From Streptomyces sp. NBC_01214 (GTDB lineage: Bacteria; Actinomycetota; Actinomycetes; Streptomycetales; Streptomycetaceae), in NCBI RefSeq assembly GCF_026340975.1, contig NZ_JAPEOS010000001.1, positions 3,133,001 to 3,197,000 of the forward strand: a stretch of DNA of 64,000 nt, written 5' to 3'. Below, in pieces: positions 40,559 through 50,437 of the stretch. The notes below the pieces were generated by a model. That model was not told where the DNA came from. It ran no database searches and saw only the letters and a program-made list of their open reading frames with translations. Made by a program: the position numbers and the translations under genes. The number at the start of each line of letters is the position of its first letter. Position 1 is the first letter of the stretch.

Positions 40559-41798
40559 TGGGGGCGACGTCCGTCCCCGCGCCGCGTCGGCGGACCGCGA
40601 CCAGCTCCGGGCGGACCTCGCCGGCCTCGGCCTGGACCGGTGCGGGCGTCCGGTCCGCCGGCGCGTGGCCGGAGCAACCGCCGCACGCAGAGCCGCAGCC
40701 CGCGGCTTCACCCTCGGCAGGCGCGCCCGAACCGCAGAGCGAGGCGCCGCCGTTCGAACCGCAGCCCCCGCCGGTGGCGGCGGCCAGGGCGTCGGAGCGG
40801 TGCGCGGGAAGGGTCGACGTACCGGCGCCCTCCACCTCGAAACCGGCGTCCGCGATCATGTCGAGGTCGGCCTGACCGGCCTGGCCCTCACTGGTCAGGT
40901 AGTCGCCGAGGAAGATCGAGTTGACGATGTGCAGGGCCAGCGGCTGCATCGAGCGCAGGTGCACCTCGCGCCCGCCGGCGAGGCGGACCTCGACGTCGGG
41001 GCAGACGAACCGCGCCATCGCCAGGATGCGCAGGCAGCGCTGCGGGGTGAGGTTCCACTCCTTGGCCAGCGGCGTGCCCTCGAACGGGATCAGGAAGTTG
41101 ACCGGCACCGAGTCGGCGTCGAGCTCGCGCAGCGAGAAGACGACGTCGACCAGGTCCTCGTCGCTCTCGCCCATGCCCGCGATCAGACCCGAGCACGCGG
41201 ACAGACCGGCGCCGTGCGCCTTCTGCACGGTGTCGACGCGGTCCGCGTAGGTGTGGGTCTTGGTGATCTGCCCGTACGTGGCCTCGGAGGTGTTGAGGTT
41301 GTGGTTGTAGGCGTCCGCGCCCGCGTCCCGCAGCCGCTCCGCCTGGCCGTCGGAGAGCAGGCCGAGGCACGCGCAGACCTCGACGCCCTCGTTCTGCTCC
41401 TTGATCGCCGCGATCGTCTTGCCGACGCGGTCCACGTCCCGGTCCGTCGGTCCGCGGCCGCTCGCGACCAGGCAGACCCGCTTCGCGCCGCCCGCGACAC
41501 CGGCGGCGGCGGCCTGGGAGGCCTCTTCCGGCTTCAGCCACGTGTACTTGAGGATGCCGGCCGTCGACCCCAGGCGCTGGGAACAGTAGGAGCAGTCCTC
41601 CGGGCACAGGCCCGACTTCAGGTTGACCAGGTAGTTCAGCTTGACCCGACGTCCGAACCACTGGCGGCGCACCTTGCCGGCCGCGGCCACCACGTCGAGC
41701 AGTTCGTCGTCAGAAGTCGCCAGTACGGCGAGCGCTTCTTCGCGGGTCGGCAGCTCTCGCCGCAGCCCCTTGTCCACCAGGGTGTTCAGCAGGTCCAT
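40551..41798 (-). CDS. bioB: Biotin synthase with cysteine-rich C-terminal extension
   Basis: The 415-aa radical-SAM enzyme starts at ATG 41798 ([13 protein letters not shown]). CPEDCSYC (Cys65, Cys69, Cys72) binds the 4Fe-4S cluster; [13 protein letters not shown] and [14 protein letters not shown] are conserved BioB blocks. It inserts sulfur into dethiobiotin. From about residue 343, where most BioB proteins end, a further 73 residues follow with five cysteines at about 346, 355, 368, 372 and 375 (GCGSACGGC), then an Arg/Val/Pro tail. The tail could bind a cluster, zinc or sulfur. It is first in the bioBAD operon. Confidence 0.95.
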   Translation of the reverse strand: MDLLNTLVDKGLRRELPTREEALAVLATSDDELLDVVAAAGKVRRQWFGRRVKLNYLVNLKSGLCPEDCSYCSQRLGSTAGILKYTWLKPEEASQAAAAGVAGGAKRVCLVASGRGPTDRDVDRVGKTIAAIKEQNEGVEVCACLGLLSDGQAERLRDAGADAYNHNLNTSEATYGQITKTHTYADRVDTVQKAHGAGLSACSGLIAGMGESDEDLVDVVFSLRELDADSVPVNFLIPFEGTPLAKEWNLTPQRCLRILAMARFVCPDVEVRLAGGREVHLRSMQPLALHIVNSIFLGDYLTSEGQAGQADLDMIADAGFEVEGAGTSTLPAHRSDALAAATGGGCGSNGGASLCGSGAPAEGEAAGCGSACGGCSGHAPADRTPAPVQAEAGEVRPELVAVRRRGAGTDVAPNA

Positions 41799-41862
41799 GA
41801 ACCCGATCCTGGACCACACCCCCGCTCCCGGCCAAGGAGAGATCGCACAACATGGCCGGATG

Positions 41863-41884
41863 GGTGTGTGTGTATCACCACACC
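41863..41884. promoter_or_regulatory. Candidate operator in the bioB/bioF divergent promoter
   Basis: GGTGTG (41863-41868) and CACACC (41879-41884) form a perfect 6-bp inverted repeat with a 10-bp spacer. It lies 65 bp upstream of bioB and 72 bp upstream of bioF. TAGGGT at 41906-41911 may be the bioF -10 box. The actinobacterial BioQ consensus was not recognised. Confidence 0.4.
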
Positions 41885-41955
41885 TGGCGCAGCGGTCGCG
41901 CGAGCTAGGGTCGGGGCAGGTCTGTGGACTGCCGACAAAACACGAGGACGTGCCG

Positions 41956-43137
41956 ATGCCCGAGCTCACTCCCGAACCGCTGGACGTCTTCGCGTGGATC
42001 GACGACGCGGAGCGCGCGCGGGAGGAGGCCGGCCTCGTCCGCACGCTGCGCCCCCGGCCGCAGGCGTCGCCGCTGCTGGACCTCGCGAGCAACGACTACC
42101 TGGGCCTGTCCCGACACCCCGAGACCGTCCGGGGAGCGCAGGAGGCGGCCGCGCGCTGGGGCGCCGGAGCCACCGGTTCGCGGTTGGTCACGGGGACGAC
42201 CGAGCTCCACACCGAGCTGGAGCGGGAGCTCGCCGCCTTCTGCGGTTTCGAGGCCGCGCTCGTCCTGTCCTCCGGCTACGCGGCCAACCTCGCCGCCGTC
42301 ACCGCGCTCAGCGGCCGGGGCACGCTGGTCGTGTCCGACGCCGGCAACCATGCCTCCATCGTCGACGGCTGCCGGCTCTCGCGCGCCGAGACGGCCGTGG
42401 TCCCGCACGCCGAACCGGACACCGCGCGCAAGACGCTCGCCGCGCACGAGGGCCGCGCGCTACTGGTCAGCGACTCGGTGTTCTCCGTGGACGGGGACGC
42501 CGCCCCGCTGGCCGCGTACGCCGCCGCCTGCCGGGACGAAGGCGCAGCCCTGGTCGTCGACGACGCCCACGGGCTGGGCGTGCTGGGCGAGGGCGGCCGC
42601 GGCGCGCTGCACGAGGCCGGGCTCGCGGGCGCGCCGTACGTGGTCGCCACCCTGACCCTCTCGAAGTCCCTCGGCAGCCAGGGCGGAGCCGTGCTCGGTC
42701 CGGCCAAGGTGATCAGGCACCTGGTCAACACCGCGCGCACCTTCATCTTCGACACCGGACTGGCCCCGGCGGCCGCCGGGGCGGCGCTGGCGAGCCTGCG
42801 CCTGCTCCAGCGGGAACCGGAGCGCGCGGACCGCGCCCGCGCGGTGGCCGCCCAGTTGTACGGGCGACTCACCGCGTCCGGCCTGACCGCGGCCCGGCCG
42901 GACGCGGCCGTGGTGTCGGTACGGGCCCCGTCGGCGTCGGCGGCACTGCGCTGGGCCGCCGACTGCCGCGAGGCAGGTCTGTCCGTGGGGTGTTTCCGTC
43001 CGCCGTCGGTGCCGGACGGCATCTCCCGGCTGAGGCTGACCGCCCGGGCCGATCTCACGGGGGACGAGATCGATCGGGCGGTCGCGACGATCCTGGCGAC
43101 CGCACCCGCGGGAGCCACGAACGGTCAGGGCCGGTAG
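41956..43137 (+). CDS. bioF: 8-amino-7-oxononanoate synthase
   Basis: The 393-aa PLP enzyme starts at ATG 41956 ([16 protein letters not shown]). It has the alpha-oxoamine synthase pattern: [34 protein letters not shown] and [12 protein letters not shown] with PLP-binding Lys237. It condenses pimeloyl-ACP or pimeloyl-CoA with alanine in the first committed step of biotin ring formation. It is divergent from bioBAD. No bioC, bioH or bioI gene is in the window, so the pimelate part of the pathway must be elsewhere. Confidence 0.95.
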   Translation: MPELTPEPLDVFAWIDDAERAREEAGLVRTLRPRPQASPLLDLASNDYLGLSRHPETVRGAQEAAARWGAGATGSRLVTGTTELHTELERELAAFCGFEAALVLSSGYAANLAAVTALSGRGTLVVSDAGNHASIVDGCRLSRAETAVVPHAEPDTARKTLAAHEGRALLVSDSVFSVDGDAAPLAAYAAACRDEGAALVVDDAHGLGVLGEGGRGALHEAGLAGAPYVVATLTLSKSLGSQGGAVLGPAKVIRHLVNTARTFIFDTGLAPAAAGAALASLRLLQREPERADRARAVAAQLYGRLTASGLTAARPDAAVVSVRAPSASAALRWAADCREAGLSVGCFRPPSVPDGISRLRLTARADLTGDEIDRAVATILATAPAGATNGQGR

Positions 43138-43217
43138 GGCACATCGGCCGGGGTCAGGGGTTCCCGGGCCTGGGTATTCCCGGGGCCGGGGCGTCCCCGA
43201 GTGGTTCCGGGCGGGGC

Positions 43218-43439
43218 CTATGCGTGTGCGTCAGCCCCGACCGAGGCGAGGAAGCCGGTCCAGGCCGGCCCGGTGAAGAGCACGGCCGGGCCGTCCGTCC
43301 GCTTGGAGTCACGGACGGCCAGCAGACCGCCGTCCAGGACGGCCGCTTCCACGCAGTTGTTCATTCCGGTGCTACGGCTGCTCCGCCGCCACCGCGCGCT
43401 GATCAGAAGTCCGCTGTTGGATAAGGGGGTTGCGGACAC
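43218..43439 (-). CDS. DUF397 protein (WhiJ-like system component)
   Basis: The 73-aa protein matches DUF397: WRRSSRSTGMNNCVEAA, VAVRDSK-like (LLAVRDSKRTDG) and FTGPAWTGFLASV. In Streptomyces these small proteins are encoded next to an HTH/DUF5753 regulator and antagonise it (the Scr1-Scr2 and WhiJ-type pairs). It starts at ATG 43439, 12 bp after the regulator's stop on the same strand, so the two are cotranscribed. Confidence 0.9.
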   Translation of the reverse strand: MSATPLSNSGLLISARWRRSSRSTGMNNCVEAAVLDGGLLAVRDSKRTDGPAVLFTGPAWTGFLASVGADAHA

Positions 43440-43451
43440 GGGGGTGCCTCC

Positions 43452-44336
43452 TTACGCGTCGTCAGCGAGTGAGCTGATGAGATCCGACGAGTCCTGGGGC
43501 GGGAGGGCGTGCGCCTGGATGGTGCGGAACGCGGCGCCGTACGCCTCAAGGTCTTCCTTCCGCTCCAGATAGAGGCTACTCGTCAAATGGTCGAGTACCA
43601 CCACATCCAGATCGGCGATGTCCGGAAATGAAAAAATAACGAACGGTCCGGTCAGACCGAGATGCCCTCCGACGCTGAACGGAAGCACTTGGAGGCGTAC
43701 TTGAGGCAGCTTCGACACCTCCGCCAGGTGCCGCAATTGCTCCGCCATCACCCCGGGCCCGCCGATCTGCCGGCGCAGCACCGCCTCGTCCAGTACGGCG
43801 CTCAGCTCCAGCGGGGGATCGGCCCGCAGCACCGACTGCCGGGCCAGCCGTACGTCGACCAGCGCGTCCACCTTCGGCTCCGGCAGCCCGCCCAGCGCGG
43901 CCCGGGTCACGGCCCGCGCGTAGCCGGGGGTCTGGAGCAGCCCGGGCACCACGGACAACTCCACGGTGCGGGCCGACCTCGCCCCCGCCTCCAGACTGAT
44001 GAAGTCCCGGTACTCCTGCGGCAACAGCCCCCGGTAGTCGTGCCACCACTGGCGGCCGCGCCCGGTGTCGCCCGCCGGACCGGGGCCGGCGGCCGAGGCC
44101 GACAGCGCCTCCAACAGTGCGCGCTGCTCCGGGCTCACGATCTCCCCGTAGGCGTCGAGGAGGAGCCGGATGTCCTCCGGCTTCACGCCGCTGCGGCCCG
44201 TCTCGATGCGGCTGATTTTCGACTGGTGCCATCCCATGATCCGGGCCGCCTCACCACTGGTGAGTCCGGACCGGTCGCGCAGGGCACGCAGTTCCTCGCC
44301 GAGCTTGCGTCGGCGCACCGCGGGACCGTGCTGCAC
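43452..44336 (-). CDS. HTH regulator with DUF5753 (WhiJ/Scr1 type)
   Basis: The 294-aa protein starts at GTG 44336 after AAGGAGG. An XRE helix-turn-helix is at residues about 12-66 (LGEELRALRDRSGLTSGEAARIMGWHQSKISRIETGRSGV). The DUF5753 domain covers about 100-285 (ELSVVPGLLQTPGYARAV; VLDEAVLRRQIGG; PFSVGGHLGLTGPFVIFSFPD). In this class the HTH protein can repress development or antibiotic genes and is modulated by its DUF397 partner. A third gene, an ATP-binding protein, is divergent. Confidence 0.9.
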   Translation of the reverse strand: MQHGPAVRRRKLGEELRALRDRSGLTSGEAARIMGWHQSKISRIETGRSGVKPEDIRLLLDAYGEIVSPEQRALLEALSASAAGPGPAGDTGRGRQWWHDYRGLLPQEYRDFISLEAGARSARTVELSVVPGLLQTPGYARAVTRAALGGLPEPKVDALVDVRLARQSVLRADPPLELSAVLDEAVLRRQIGGPGVMAEQLRHLAEVSKLPQVRLQVLPFSVGGHLGLTGPFVIFSFPDIADLDVVVLDHLTSSLYLERKEDLEAYGAAFRTIQAHALPPQDSSDLISSLADDA

Positions 44337-44421
44337 ACCCGCCTCCTTCCACCGGCACAGCTCGCACCAGTTTGCCGTTCAAATAAGCTCTTCCGTAGCA
44401 GAGTTCACCGCATCGAGCGAC

Positions 44422-44437
44422 AGATATATGCATATCT
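44422..44437. promoter_or_regulatory. A/T-rich palindrome in the WhiJ-like divergent promoter
   Basis: AGATAT (44422-44427), spacer ATGC and ATATCT (44432-44437) form a perfect inverted repeat. In this GC-rich window such an A/T island is rare. It lies 96 bp before the ATPase ATG and 86 bp before the HTH GTG, so it is a candidate binding site for the HTH protein. Confidence 0.5.
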
Positions 44438-44532
44438 TGGGGGAAAGGCAGATGTGACGGCACGATCGGTGGCACTCTGGCGTCCAGCACAGATCCGGGG
44501 CTTTTCGTCCCGGTGGGAAAGGGACCGTCGCC

Positions 44533-44982
44533 ATGGCAGATCACCAGGAAGCATCCGTCACTCTGCCGAGCGATCCCGCCTCGGTCGCCACTGCCCGACG
44601 CTACGTCGCGGAGGTGCTGGGCGAGTGGGGACTCCCCGATGACGCCGACATCGCCGACAGCGTACGGCTGATCGTCTCGGAGCTCGCCACCAACGCCGTA
44701 CAGCACACTTTCGGCCAGTCACCCACTTTCACCGTCGACGTGCGGCTGGAGCGCCAGGAGTGGTTGCGCGTCGGAGTGACCGACAGCCATCCGCGCTGGC
44801 CCAAGCGGCTCCCGGCCGCCGTCCAGCAGGACAACGGCCGGGGCATGGTCATCATCCGCTGGCTGACGGCGGAGGCGGGCGGCCGGCTCTCGGTCACCCC
44901 GACCGAGGACGGGGGCAAGACGGTGTGGATCGCACTGCCCTGGAGCGTCGTGGCCCCGGCGCGGAGCGCCACCAGCTACTGA
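44533..44982 (+). CDS. ATP-binding protein (anti-sigma-factor-kinase-like HATPase)
   Basis: The 149-aa protein has a GHKL ATPase fold: VATARRYVAEVLGEWG, the N box VSELATNAVQHTF (Glu/Asn), VGVTDSHPRWP and the G box NGRGMVIIRWLTAEAGG. It resembles SpoIIAB/RsbW-type serine kinases and the AbaA/WhiJ-associated ATPases of Streptomyces. It probably binds or phosphorylates a regulatory partner. It is divergent from the HTH-DUF397 pair and starts at ATG 44533. Confidence 0.9.
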   Translation: MADHQEASVTLPSDPASVATARRYVAEVLGEWGLPDDADIADSVRLIVSELATNAVQHTFGQSPTFTVDVRLERQEWLRVGVTDSHPRWPKRLPAAVQQDNGRGMVIIRWLTAEAGGRLSVTPTEDGGKTVWIALPWSVVAPARSATSY

Positions 44983-44993
44983 CCTGCAGGTCC

Positions 44994-45054
44994 CCGACCC
45001 GGACCGGGACGCGGACCCGGGCCGGGACTCGGATCCCGACCTGGACCCGGGCCC
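44994..45054. repeat. Degenerate 12-bp tandem repeats (GACCCGGACCGG-like)
   Basis: About five imperfect 12-bp units follow one another (CCCGACCCGGAC, CGGGACGCGGAC, CCGGGCCGGGAC and so on). In one frame they would encode Asp/Pro/Arg dipeptides, but no start is present. They fill the space between the convergent ATPase and VOC genes. Confidence 0.5.
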
Positions 45055-45063
45055 CTACCCCGC

Positions 45064-45456
45064 TCAGGCGAGGCCGCGTTCGCCCGCGCTGCGCTCGATG
45101 CACAGCTCGTTGCCCTCGGGGTCGGCGAGTACGACCCAGCCCGCGACGCCGTCCGCGGCGCGGCGGTCGTCCACGAGCTTCGCGCCGAGCGCGATCAGGC
45201 GCTCGACGGTCTCGTCCCGGGTACCGGTCGGCGGCTGGATGTCCAAGTGGACCCGGTTCTTGACCGACTTGCCGTCCGGGACCCGGATGAACAGCAGCCC
45301 CGGCACGCCGGGCTGCCCGGGTTCCAGCATGACCTCGTCGTCCCCCTCCACGTCGTCGGGATGCATCGTGAAGCCGGTCACCGCGGACCAGAACTCGGCG
45401 ACCCGGTAGGGGTCGAGGGCGTCGAAGGTGATGTGCCGGACGGGGTTGATGAACAT
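45064..45456 (-). CDS. VOC family protein (glyoxalase-like)
   Basis: The 130-aa protein has the paired beta-alpha-beta-beta-beta units of the vicinal oxygen chelate superfamily: RHITFDALDPYRVAEFWSAVTGF and VHLDIQPPTGTRDETVERLIALGA, ending GWVVLADPEGNELCIE. Possible metal ligands are His9, His72 and Glu at the end (NELCIE). VOC proteins include glyoxalases, dioxygenases and drug-binding proteins; no substrate is evident. It is convergent with the ATPase and divergent from urease. Confidence 0.88.
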   Translation of the reverse strand: MFINPVRHITFDALDPYRVAEFWSAVTGFTMHPDDVEGDDEVMLEPGQPGVPGLLFIRVPDGKSVKNRVHLDIQPPTGTRDETVERLIALGAKLVDDRRAADGVAGWVVLADPEGNELCIERSAGERGLA

Positions 45457-45770
45457 CTGTCTCCTCGATGGGGGATCCGTGCGCGGAGCCGTATACGGAA
45501 TCGGGGCTTTGGGGTCCCGGAGTTGAACCGGGTACCTGCCCGAAACCTGGGTTAACCCAGCGGAAAAGCGCAGCGCTTAGCGTGGCGGCCACGTTCGACC
45601 GCCAATGATCATCCATGATCCGGTAAAGCGGCGGTGGTCGGGGTGGAAAGCCTTTCCCCGTGTTGGGCAAGAGACGCTTGGTTCGGATATGCGCAGGTCA
45701 ACAGAGTGTTGAAGGTCGGTAGGGTCGCCCCGCCTCTTGTTGGTCTTGTCCCGGAAGCTTGGTGATACGA
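45457..45770. promoter_or_regulatory. Urease promoter region (314 bp without a gene)
   Basis: This gap between the VOC start and ureA holds three signals. There is a GlnR-like array of half-sites (45531-45567), a perfect 14-bp palindrome CTGGGTTAACCCAG (45547-45560) inside it, and AAGCGC-A-GCGCTT (45566-45578), followed by a TAGCGT -10-like box at 45578-45583. The remaining 190 bp to ureA show no coding bias or strong hairpin. Confidence 0.6.
45531..45567 (+). promoter_or_regulatory. Candidate GlnR box
   Basis: The order is GGTAC (45531) n6 GAAAC (45542) n5 TTAAC (45552) n6 GAAAA (45563-45567). It resembles the Streptomyces GlnR consensus gTnAc-n6-GaAAc in tandem; the central spacing is 5 instead of 6. 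Urease genes are known nitrogen-responsive GlnR targets in S. coelicolor. Confidence 0.55.
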
Positions 45771-46073
45771 GTGCAACTGACACCGCACGAGCAGGAGAGA
45801 CTGCTCATCCATGTGGCCGCCGACGTGGCCGAGAAGCGGAGGGCGCGCGGGGTCCGCCTGAACCATCCCGAGGCGATCGCGCTGATCACGTCGCACCTCC
45901 TGGAGGGGGCCCGCGACGGCCGGACCGTGGCCGAGCTGATGGCCTCGGGCCGCACCGTCCTGACCCGCGAGGAGGTCATGGAGGGGATCCCCGAGATGAT
46001 CCACGACGTCCAGGTGGAAGCGACCTTCCCGGACGGCACCAAACTCGTCACGGTCCACGACCCGATCGTCTGA
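45771..46073 (+). CDS. ureA: Urease gamma subunit
   Basis: The 100-aa subunit ([27 protein letters not shown]) matches the whole UreA family, with NHPEAIALI and TVHDPIV-like ends. The family starts at GTG 45771. GTG 45762 and TTG 45759 are in frame, and the GGAAG at 45753 is better spaced for 45762, so a three-residue longer form is possible. UreA joins UreB and UreC in the nickel urease that splits urea to ammonia and CO2. It is the first gene of ureABCFGD. Confidence 0.95.
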   Translation: MQLTPHEQERLLIHVAADVAEKRRARGVRLNHPEAIALITSHLLEGARDGRTVAELMASGRTVLTREEVMEGIPEMIHDVQVEATFPDGTKLVTVHDPIV

Positions 46074-46089
46074 AACGGAGTACCCCCGC

Positions 46090-46401
46090 ATGATCCCCGG
46101 CGAAATCGCCTACGGGGACGGCCCGGTACCCCTCAACGAGGGCCGCCCCGTCACCCGTCTCACCGTGCTCAACGCGGCCGACCGGCCGGTCCAGGTCGGA
46201 TCCCACTACCACTTCGCCGAGGCCAACCCCGGTCTCGACTTCGACCGCACCGCCGCCCGCGGGCTCCGGCTCAACGTCGCCGCCGGAACGGCCGTCCGCT
46301 TCGAACCGGGCATCCCGGTCGCGGTGGAACTCGTACCGCTGGCGGGCCTGCGCACCGTACCCGGGCTGCGCGGCGAGACCGGAGGGCCGCTCGATGGCTG
46401 A
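46090..46401 (+). CDS. ureB: Urease beta subunit
   Basis: The 103-aa subunit starts at ATG 46090 ([19 protein letters not shown]) and has the conserved [18 protein letters not shown] and [11 protein letters not shown] blocks of UreB. It lies 16 bp after ureA and overlaps ureC by 8 bp. Confidence 0.95.
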   Translation: MIPGEIAYGDGPVPLNEGRPVTRLTVLNAADRPVQVGSHYHFAEANPGLDFDRTAARGLRLNVAAGTAVRFEPGIPVAVELVPLAGLRTVPGLRGETGGPLDG

Positions 46402-48115
46402 GCTCTCCCGCCAGGTGTACGCCGACCTCTTCGGGCCGACCGCAGGCGACCGGATCCGGCTCGCCGACACCGACCTCTTCGTCGAGATCGAGCAGGACCT
46501 CAGCGGCGGCCCCGGGCGGGCCGGTGACGAGGCCGTCTTCGGCGGCGGCAAGGTGATCCGCGAATCCATGGGGCAGGCCCGCACCACCCGGGCCGAGGGC
46601 GCCCCCGACACCGTGATCACCGGGGTCGTCGTCCTCGACCACTGGGGCATCGTCAAGGCCGACCTCGGCATCCGCGACGGCCGGATCTGCGGCATCGGCA
46701 AGGCCGGCAACCCCGACACCATGGACGGGGTCGACCCCGCACTGGTCATCGGCCCCGAGACCGAGATCATCGCCGGCAACGGGAAGATCGTCACCGCCGG
46801 TGCCATCGACGCCCACGTGCACTTCATCTCCCCGACGATCATCGAGGAGGCGCTCGCCTCCGGGATCACCACCCTGGTCGGCGGCGGGACCGGACCGGCC
46901 GAAGGGAGCAAGGCCACCACCGTCACCCCCGGACCCTGGCACCTTGCCCGGATGTTCGCGGCCCTGGAGGCCTACCCGGTCAACATCGGCCTGCTCGGCA
47001 AGGGCAACACCATGTCCCGCGAGGGAATGCACTCCCAACTGCGCGGCGGCGCCCTCGGATTCAAGATCCACGAGGACTGGGGGGCCACCCCCGCCGTCAT
47101 CGACGCCTGCCTCTCGGTGTGCGAGGAGACCGGCGCCCAGGTCGCCATCCACACCGACACGCTCAACGAGGCCGGTTTCGTCGCCGACACCCTCGCCGCC
47201 ATCGCCGGACGGACCATCCACTCGTACCACACCGAGGGCGCCGGCGGCGGGCACGCGCCCGACATCATCACCGTGGTCTCCGAGCCGAACGTCCTGCCCA
47301 GCTCCACCAACCCCACCCGGCCGCACACCGTCAACACCGTCGAGGAACACCTCGACATGCTGATGGTCTGCCACCACCTCAACCCGGCCGTCCCCGAGGA
47401 CCTCGCCTTCGCCGAATCGCGGATCCGGCCCTCGACCATAGCGGCCGAGGACGTCCTCCACGACCTCGGAGCCATCTCCATCATCTCCTCCGACTCCCAG
47501 GCCATGGGCCGGGTCGGCGAGGTCGTGCTGCGCACCTGGCAGACCGCCCACGTGATGAAGAAGCGGCGCGGCGCCCTCCCCGGCGACGGACCCGCCGACA
47601 ACCACCGGGCGCGCCGCTACGTCGCCAAGTACACGATCAACCCCGCTGTGGCCCAGGGACTCGCCCGCGAGATCGGCTCGGTCGAGACCGGCAAACTCGC
47701 GGACCTGGTGCTCTGGAACCCGGCCTTCTTCGGGGTCAAGCCCGAACTGGTCATCAAGGGCGGCCAGATCGCCTACGCGCAGATGGGCGACGCCAACGCC
47801 TCCATCCCCACCCCGCAGCCCGTCCTGCCCCGGCCCATGTTCGGCAGCCACGGCCGCGCGCCCGGCCTCAACTCCCTGAACTTCACCGCCCAGGCCGCGC
47901 TCGACGACGGACTGCCCGAACGGTTGCAACTGGGCAAGCAGTTCGTGGCCATCGAGGGCACCCGCAAGCTGAGCAAGGCCGACATGCGAAACAACGACGC
48001 CATGCCGAGGGTCGAGGTCGACGCCGACACCTTCACGGTCTCCATCGACGGGGAGGCCGTGGAACCGGCACCCGCGGCGGAACTGCCCATGGCCCAGCGC
48101 TACTTCCTGTTCTGA
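46394..48115 (+). CDS. ureC: Urease alpha subunit (catalytic)
   Basis: The 573-aa amidohydrolase has all active-site features: AHVHFISP (nickel ligands), GFKIHEDWG with the carbamylated Lys224, IHTDTLNE and [14 protein letters not shown], the flap MVCHHLNPA (His327/His328) and [11 protein letters not shown] with the last nickel-binding Asp. Its length is typical. It needs UreF, UreG and UreD to insert two nickel ions. It starts at ATG 46394 within ureB. Confidence 0.97.
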   Translation: MAELSRQVYADLFGPTAGDRIRLADTDLFVEIEQDLSGGPGRAGDEAVFGGGKVIRESMGQARTTRAEGAPDTVITGVVVLDHWGIVKADLGIRDGRICGIGKAGNPDTMDGVDPALVIGPETEIIAGNGKIVTAGAIDAHVHFISPTIIEEALASGITTLVGGGTGPAEGSKATTVTPGPWHLARMFAALEAYPVNIGLLGKGNTMSREGMHSQLRGGALGFKIHEDWGATPAVIDACLSVCEETGAQVAIHTDTLNEAGFVADTLAAIAGRTIHSYHTEGAGGGHAPDIITVVSEPNVLPSSTNPTRPHTVNTVEEHLDMLMVCHHLNPAVPEDLAFAESRIRPSTIAAEDVLHDLGAISIISSDSQAMGRVGEVVLRTWQTAHVMKKRRGALPGDGPADNHRARRYVAKYTINPAVAQGLAREIGSVETGKLADLVLWNPAFFGVKPELVIKGGQIAYAQMGDANASIPTPQPVLPRPMFGSHGRAPGLNSLNFTAQAALDDGLPERLQLGKQFVAIEGTRKLSKADMRNNDAMPRVEVDADTFTVSIDGEAVEPAPAAELPMAQRYFLF

Positions 48116-48131
48116 GAGGAGGTCCTTGCCG

Positions 48132-48806
48132 ATGAGCCGCGCCGCGCTGCTCGTCCTCGCCGACGGCCGCTTCCCCGCCGGGGGACACGCCCACTCCGGC
48201 GGGGCCGAGGCCGCCTGCAAGGCGGGCCGGATCCATGACGCCACCACCCTGGAGGACTTCTGCCGGGGCCGGCTGCACACCGCCGGCCTCACCGCCGCCG
48301 CACTTGCTGCGGCCGCCGCCCTCGGGCTCGACCCGGCCGTGCTCGACGCCGCCGCCGACGCCCGCACCCCGTCGCCGGCGCTGCGCACCGCGGCCCGGAG
48401 GCTCGGTCGGCAGCTGCTGCGGGCCGCCCGGGCCACCTGGCCCGCCGCCGAACTGGAGGCCCTGGCCGCGGCGTTCCCGCGCGGGGCCCACCAGCCCGTC
48501 GTGCTCGGCGTCACCGCCCGGGCGGCCGGGCTCGGCCCCGGGGACGCCGCGCACGTGGCGGCGTACGAGAGCGTCGGCGGACCCGCCACCGCGACCGTAC
48601 GGCTGCTGGGCCTGGACCCCTTCGAGGCGAGCGGGGTACTGGCCCGGCTCGCCCCCGAACTCGACGCCGTCGCGGCCCGGGCGGAACGGGCCGCGCTGCG
48701 GGCCCGCTCACAGGGCCCGGACGCGCTGCCGGCGGCCTCCTCGCCGCTGCTGGACATCTCGGCGGAGGTCCACGCCGACTGGCCGGTACGCCTCTTCGCT
48801 TCCTGA
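48132..48806 (+). CDS. ureF: Urease accessory protein UreF
   Basis: The 224-aa helical protein starts at ATG 48132, 10 bp after AGGAGG; an in-frame TTG at 48126 is too close. [22 protein letters not shown] is the UreF N-terminus (xxDxxFPxGxxxHSxG). UreF bridges UreD and UreG and helps the GTP-dependent nickel delivery. It follows ureC after 16 bp. Confidence 0.93.
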   Translation: MSRAALLVLADGRFPAGGHAHSGGAEAACKAGRIHDATTLEDFCRGRLHTAGLTAAALAAAAALGLDPAVLDAAADARTPSPALRTAARRLGRQLLRAARATWPAAELEALAAAFPRGAHQPVVLGVTARAAGLGPGDAAHVAAYESVGGPATATVRLLGLDPFEASGVLARLAPELDAVAARAERAALRARSQGPDALPAASSPLLDISAEVHADWPVRLFAS

Positions 48807-48826
48807 CCCCCCAAGGAGACACCCCC

Positions 48827-49518
<692 letters not shown>

Positions 49519-49522
<4 letters not shown>

Positions 49523-50370
49523 GCGGCGCGAGCGCCACCGACACGGCGCCGGCACCCACGACGCCCCCGAGACCGCCGGCACCGGTGACGCGCCCGACGT
49601 CCCCGACGCCCCCGGCAGGCCTGCGGGCCACCGCCCGCATCCACGCCGTGGCCGACGGACGGGGCGGCACCGCCCTGCCGCTGCTCGCCGGGGAAGGACC
49701 GCTCGCGCTGCGCCGCACGCGCTCGTCGTCGGGCGCCGGGGCCGGGGTCATGCTGGTCGGCGCGATGAGCGCCCCGCTCGGTGGGGACCACCTCACCATC
49801 GAGGCCACCGCCGGGCCCGGAGCACAGCTCGCCCTCGCCTCGGCGGCGGCCACCCTGGCCCTGCCCGGCCGGTCCGGCGAGCCCGCACGGTACGACGTGC
49901 ACCTCGTCGTGGAGGAGGGGGCATCGGTGCGGTGGCTGCCCGAGCCGCTGGTCTCGGTGCGCGGCAGCGACCTGAGGGTGCGCACCCGGGTCCGGCTCGC
50001 CCCCACGGCGCGGCTGGTGTTGCGAGAGGAACAGGTGCTGGGCCGCACCGGGGAGGTTCCGGGCCTGCTGCGCAGCCGCGTCACCGTCGAGCGTGGGGGT
50101 CGCCCGCTGCTGGACCAGGAGCTGGCCTGCGGCCCCGGTGCGCCCGGTGGCTGGGACGGCCCGGCGGGCCTGGCCGGGTACCGGGCGCTCGGCCAACTCC
50201 TCGTCGTGGATCCCGCCTTCGCCGAGGATCCGCCCGCAGGCGCGGTCCTGGGGGAGTTCGCCGCGGTGACGCCGCTGGCCGGCCCGGCCGTCCTGGTGAC
50301 GGCCCTGGCCGCCGACGCCCTGCTCGTGCGCGAGCTGCTCGACGAGGCCTGCCGTAGCTACGGGTGGTGA
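49519..50370 (+). CDS. ureD: Urease accessory protein UreD (UreH)
   Basis: The 283-aa protein starts at GTG 49519, overlapping ureG by 4 bp. The first about 35 residues are Thr/Pro-rich; the UreD fold begins near [16 protein letters not shown] and includes LLVGAM-like [15 protein letters not shown] and [22 protein letters not shown]. It scaffolds UreF and UreG onto apo-urease and carries nickel through a tunnel. It is the last gene of the operon; there is no ureE. Confidence 0.9.
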
Positions 50371-50437
50371 AAGCGGGACGCATCAGGCACCGCTCAGCGG
50401 TACACGCCTTTCCGGTTATCGGGTTGGCAAAGAAGTC

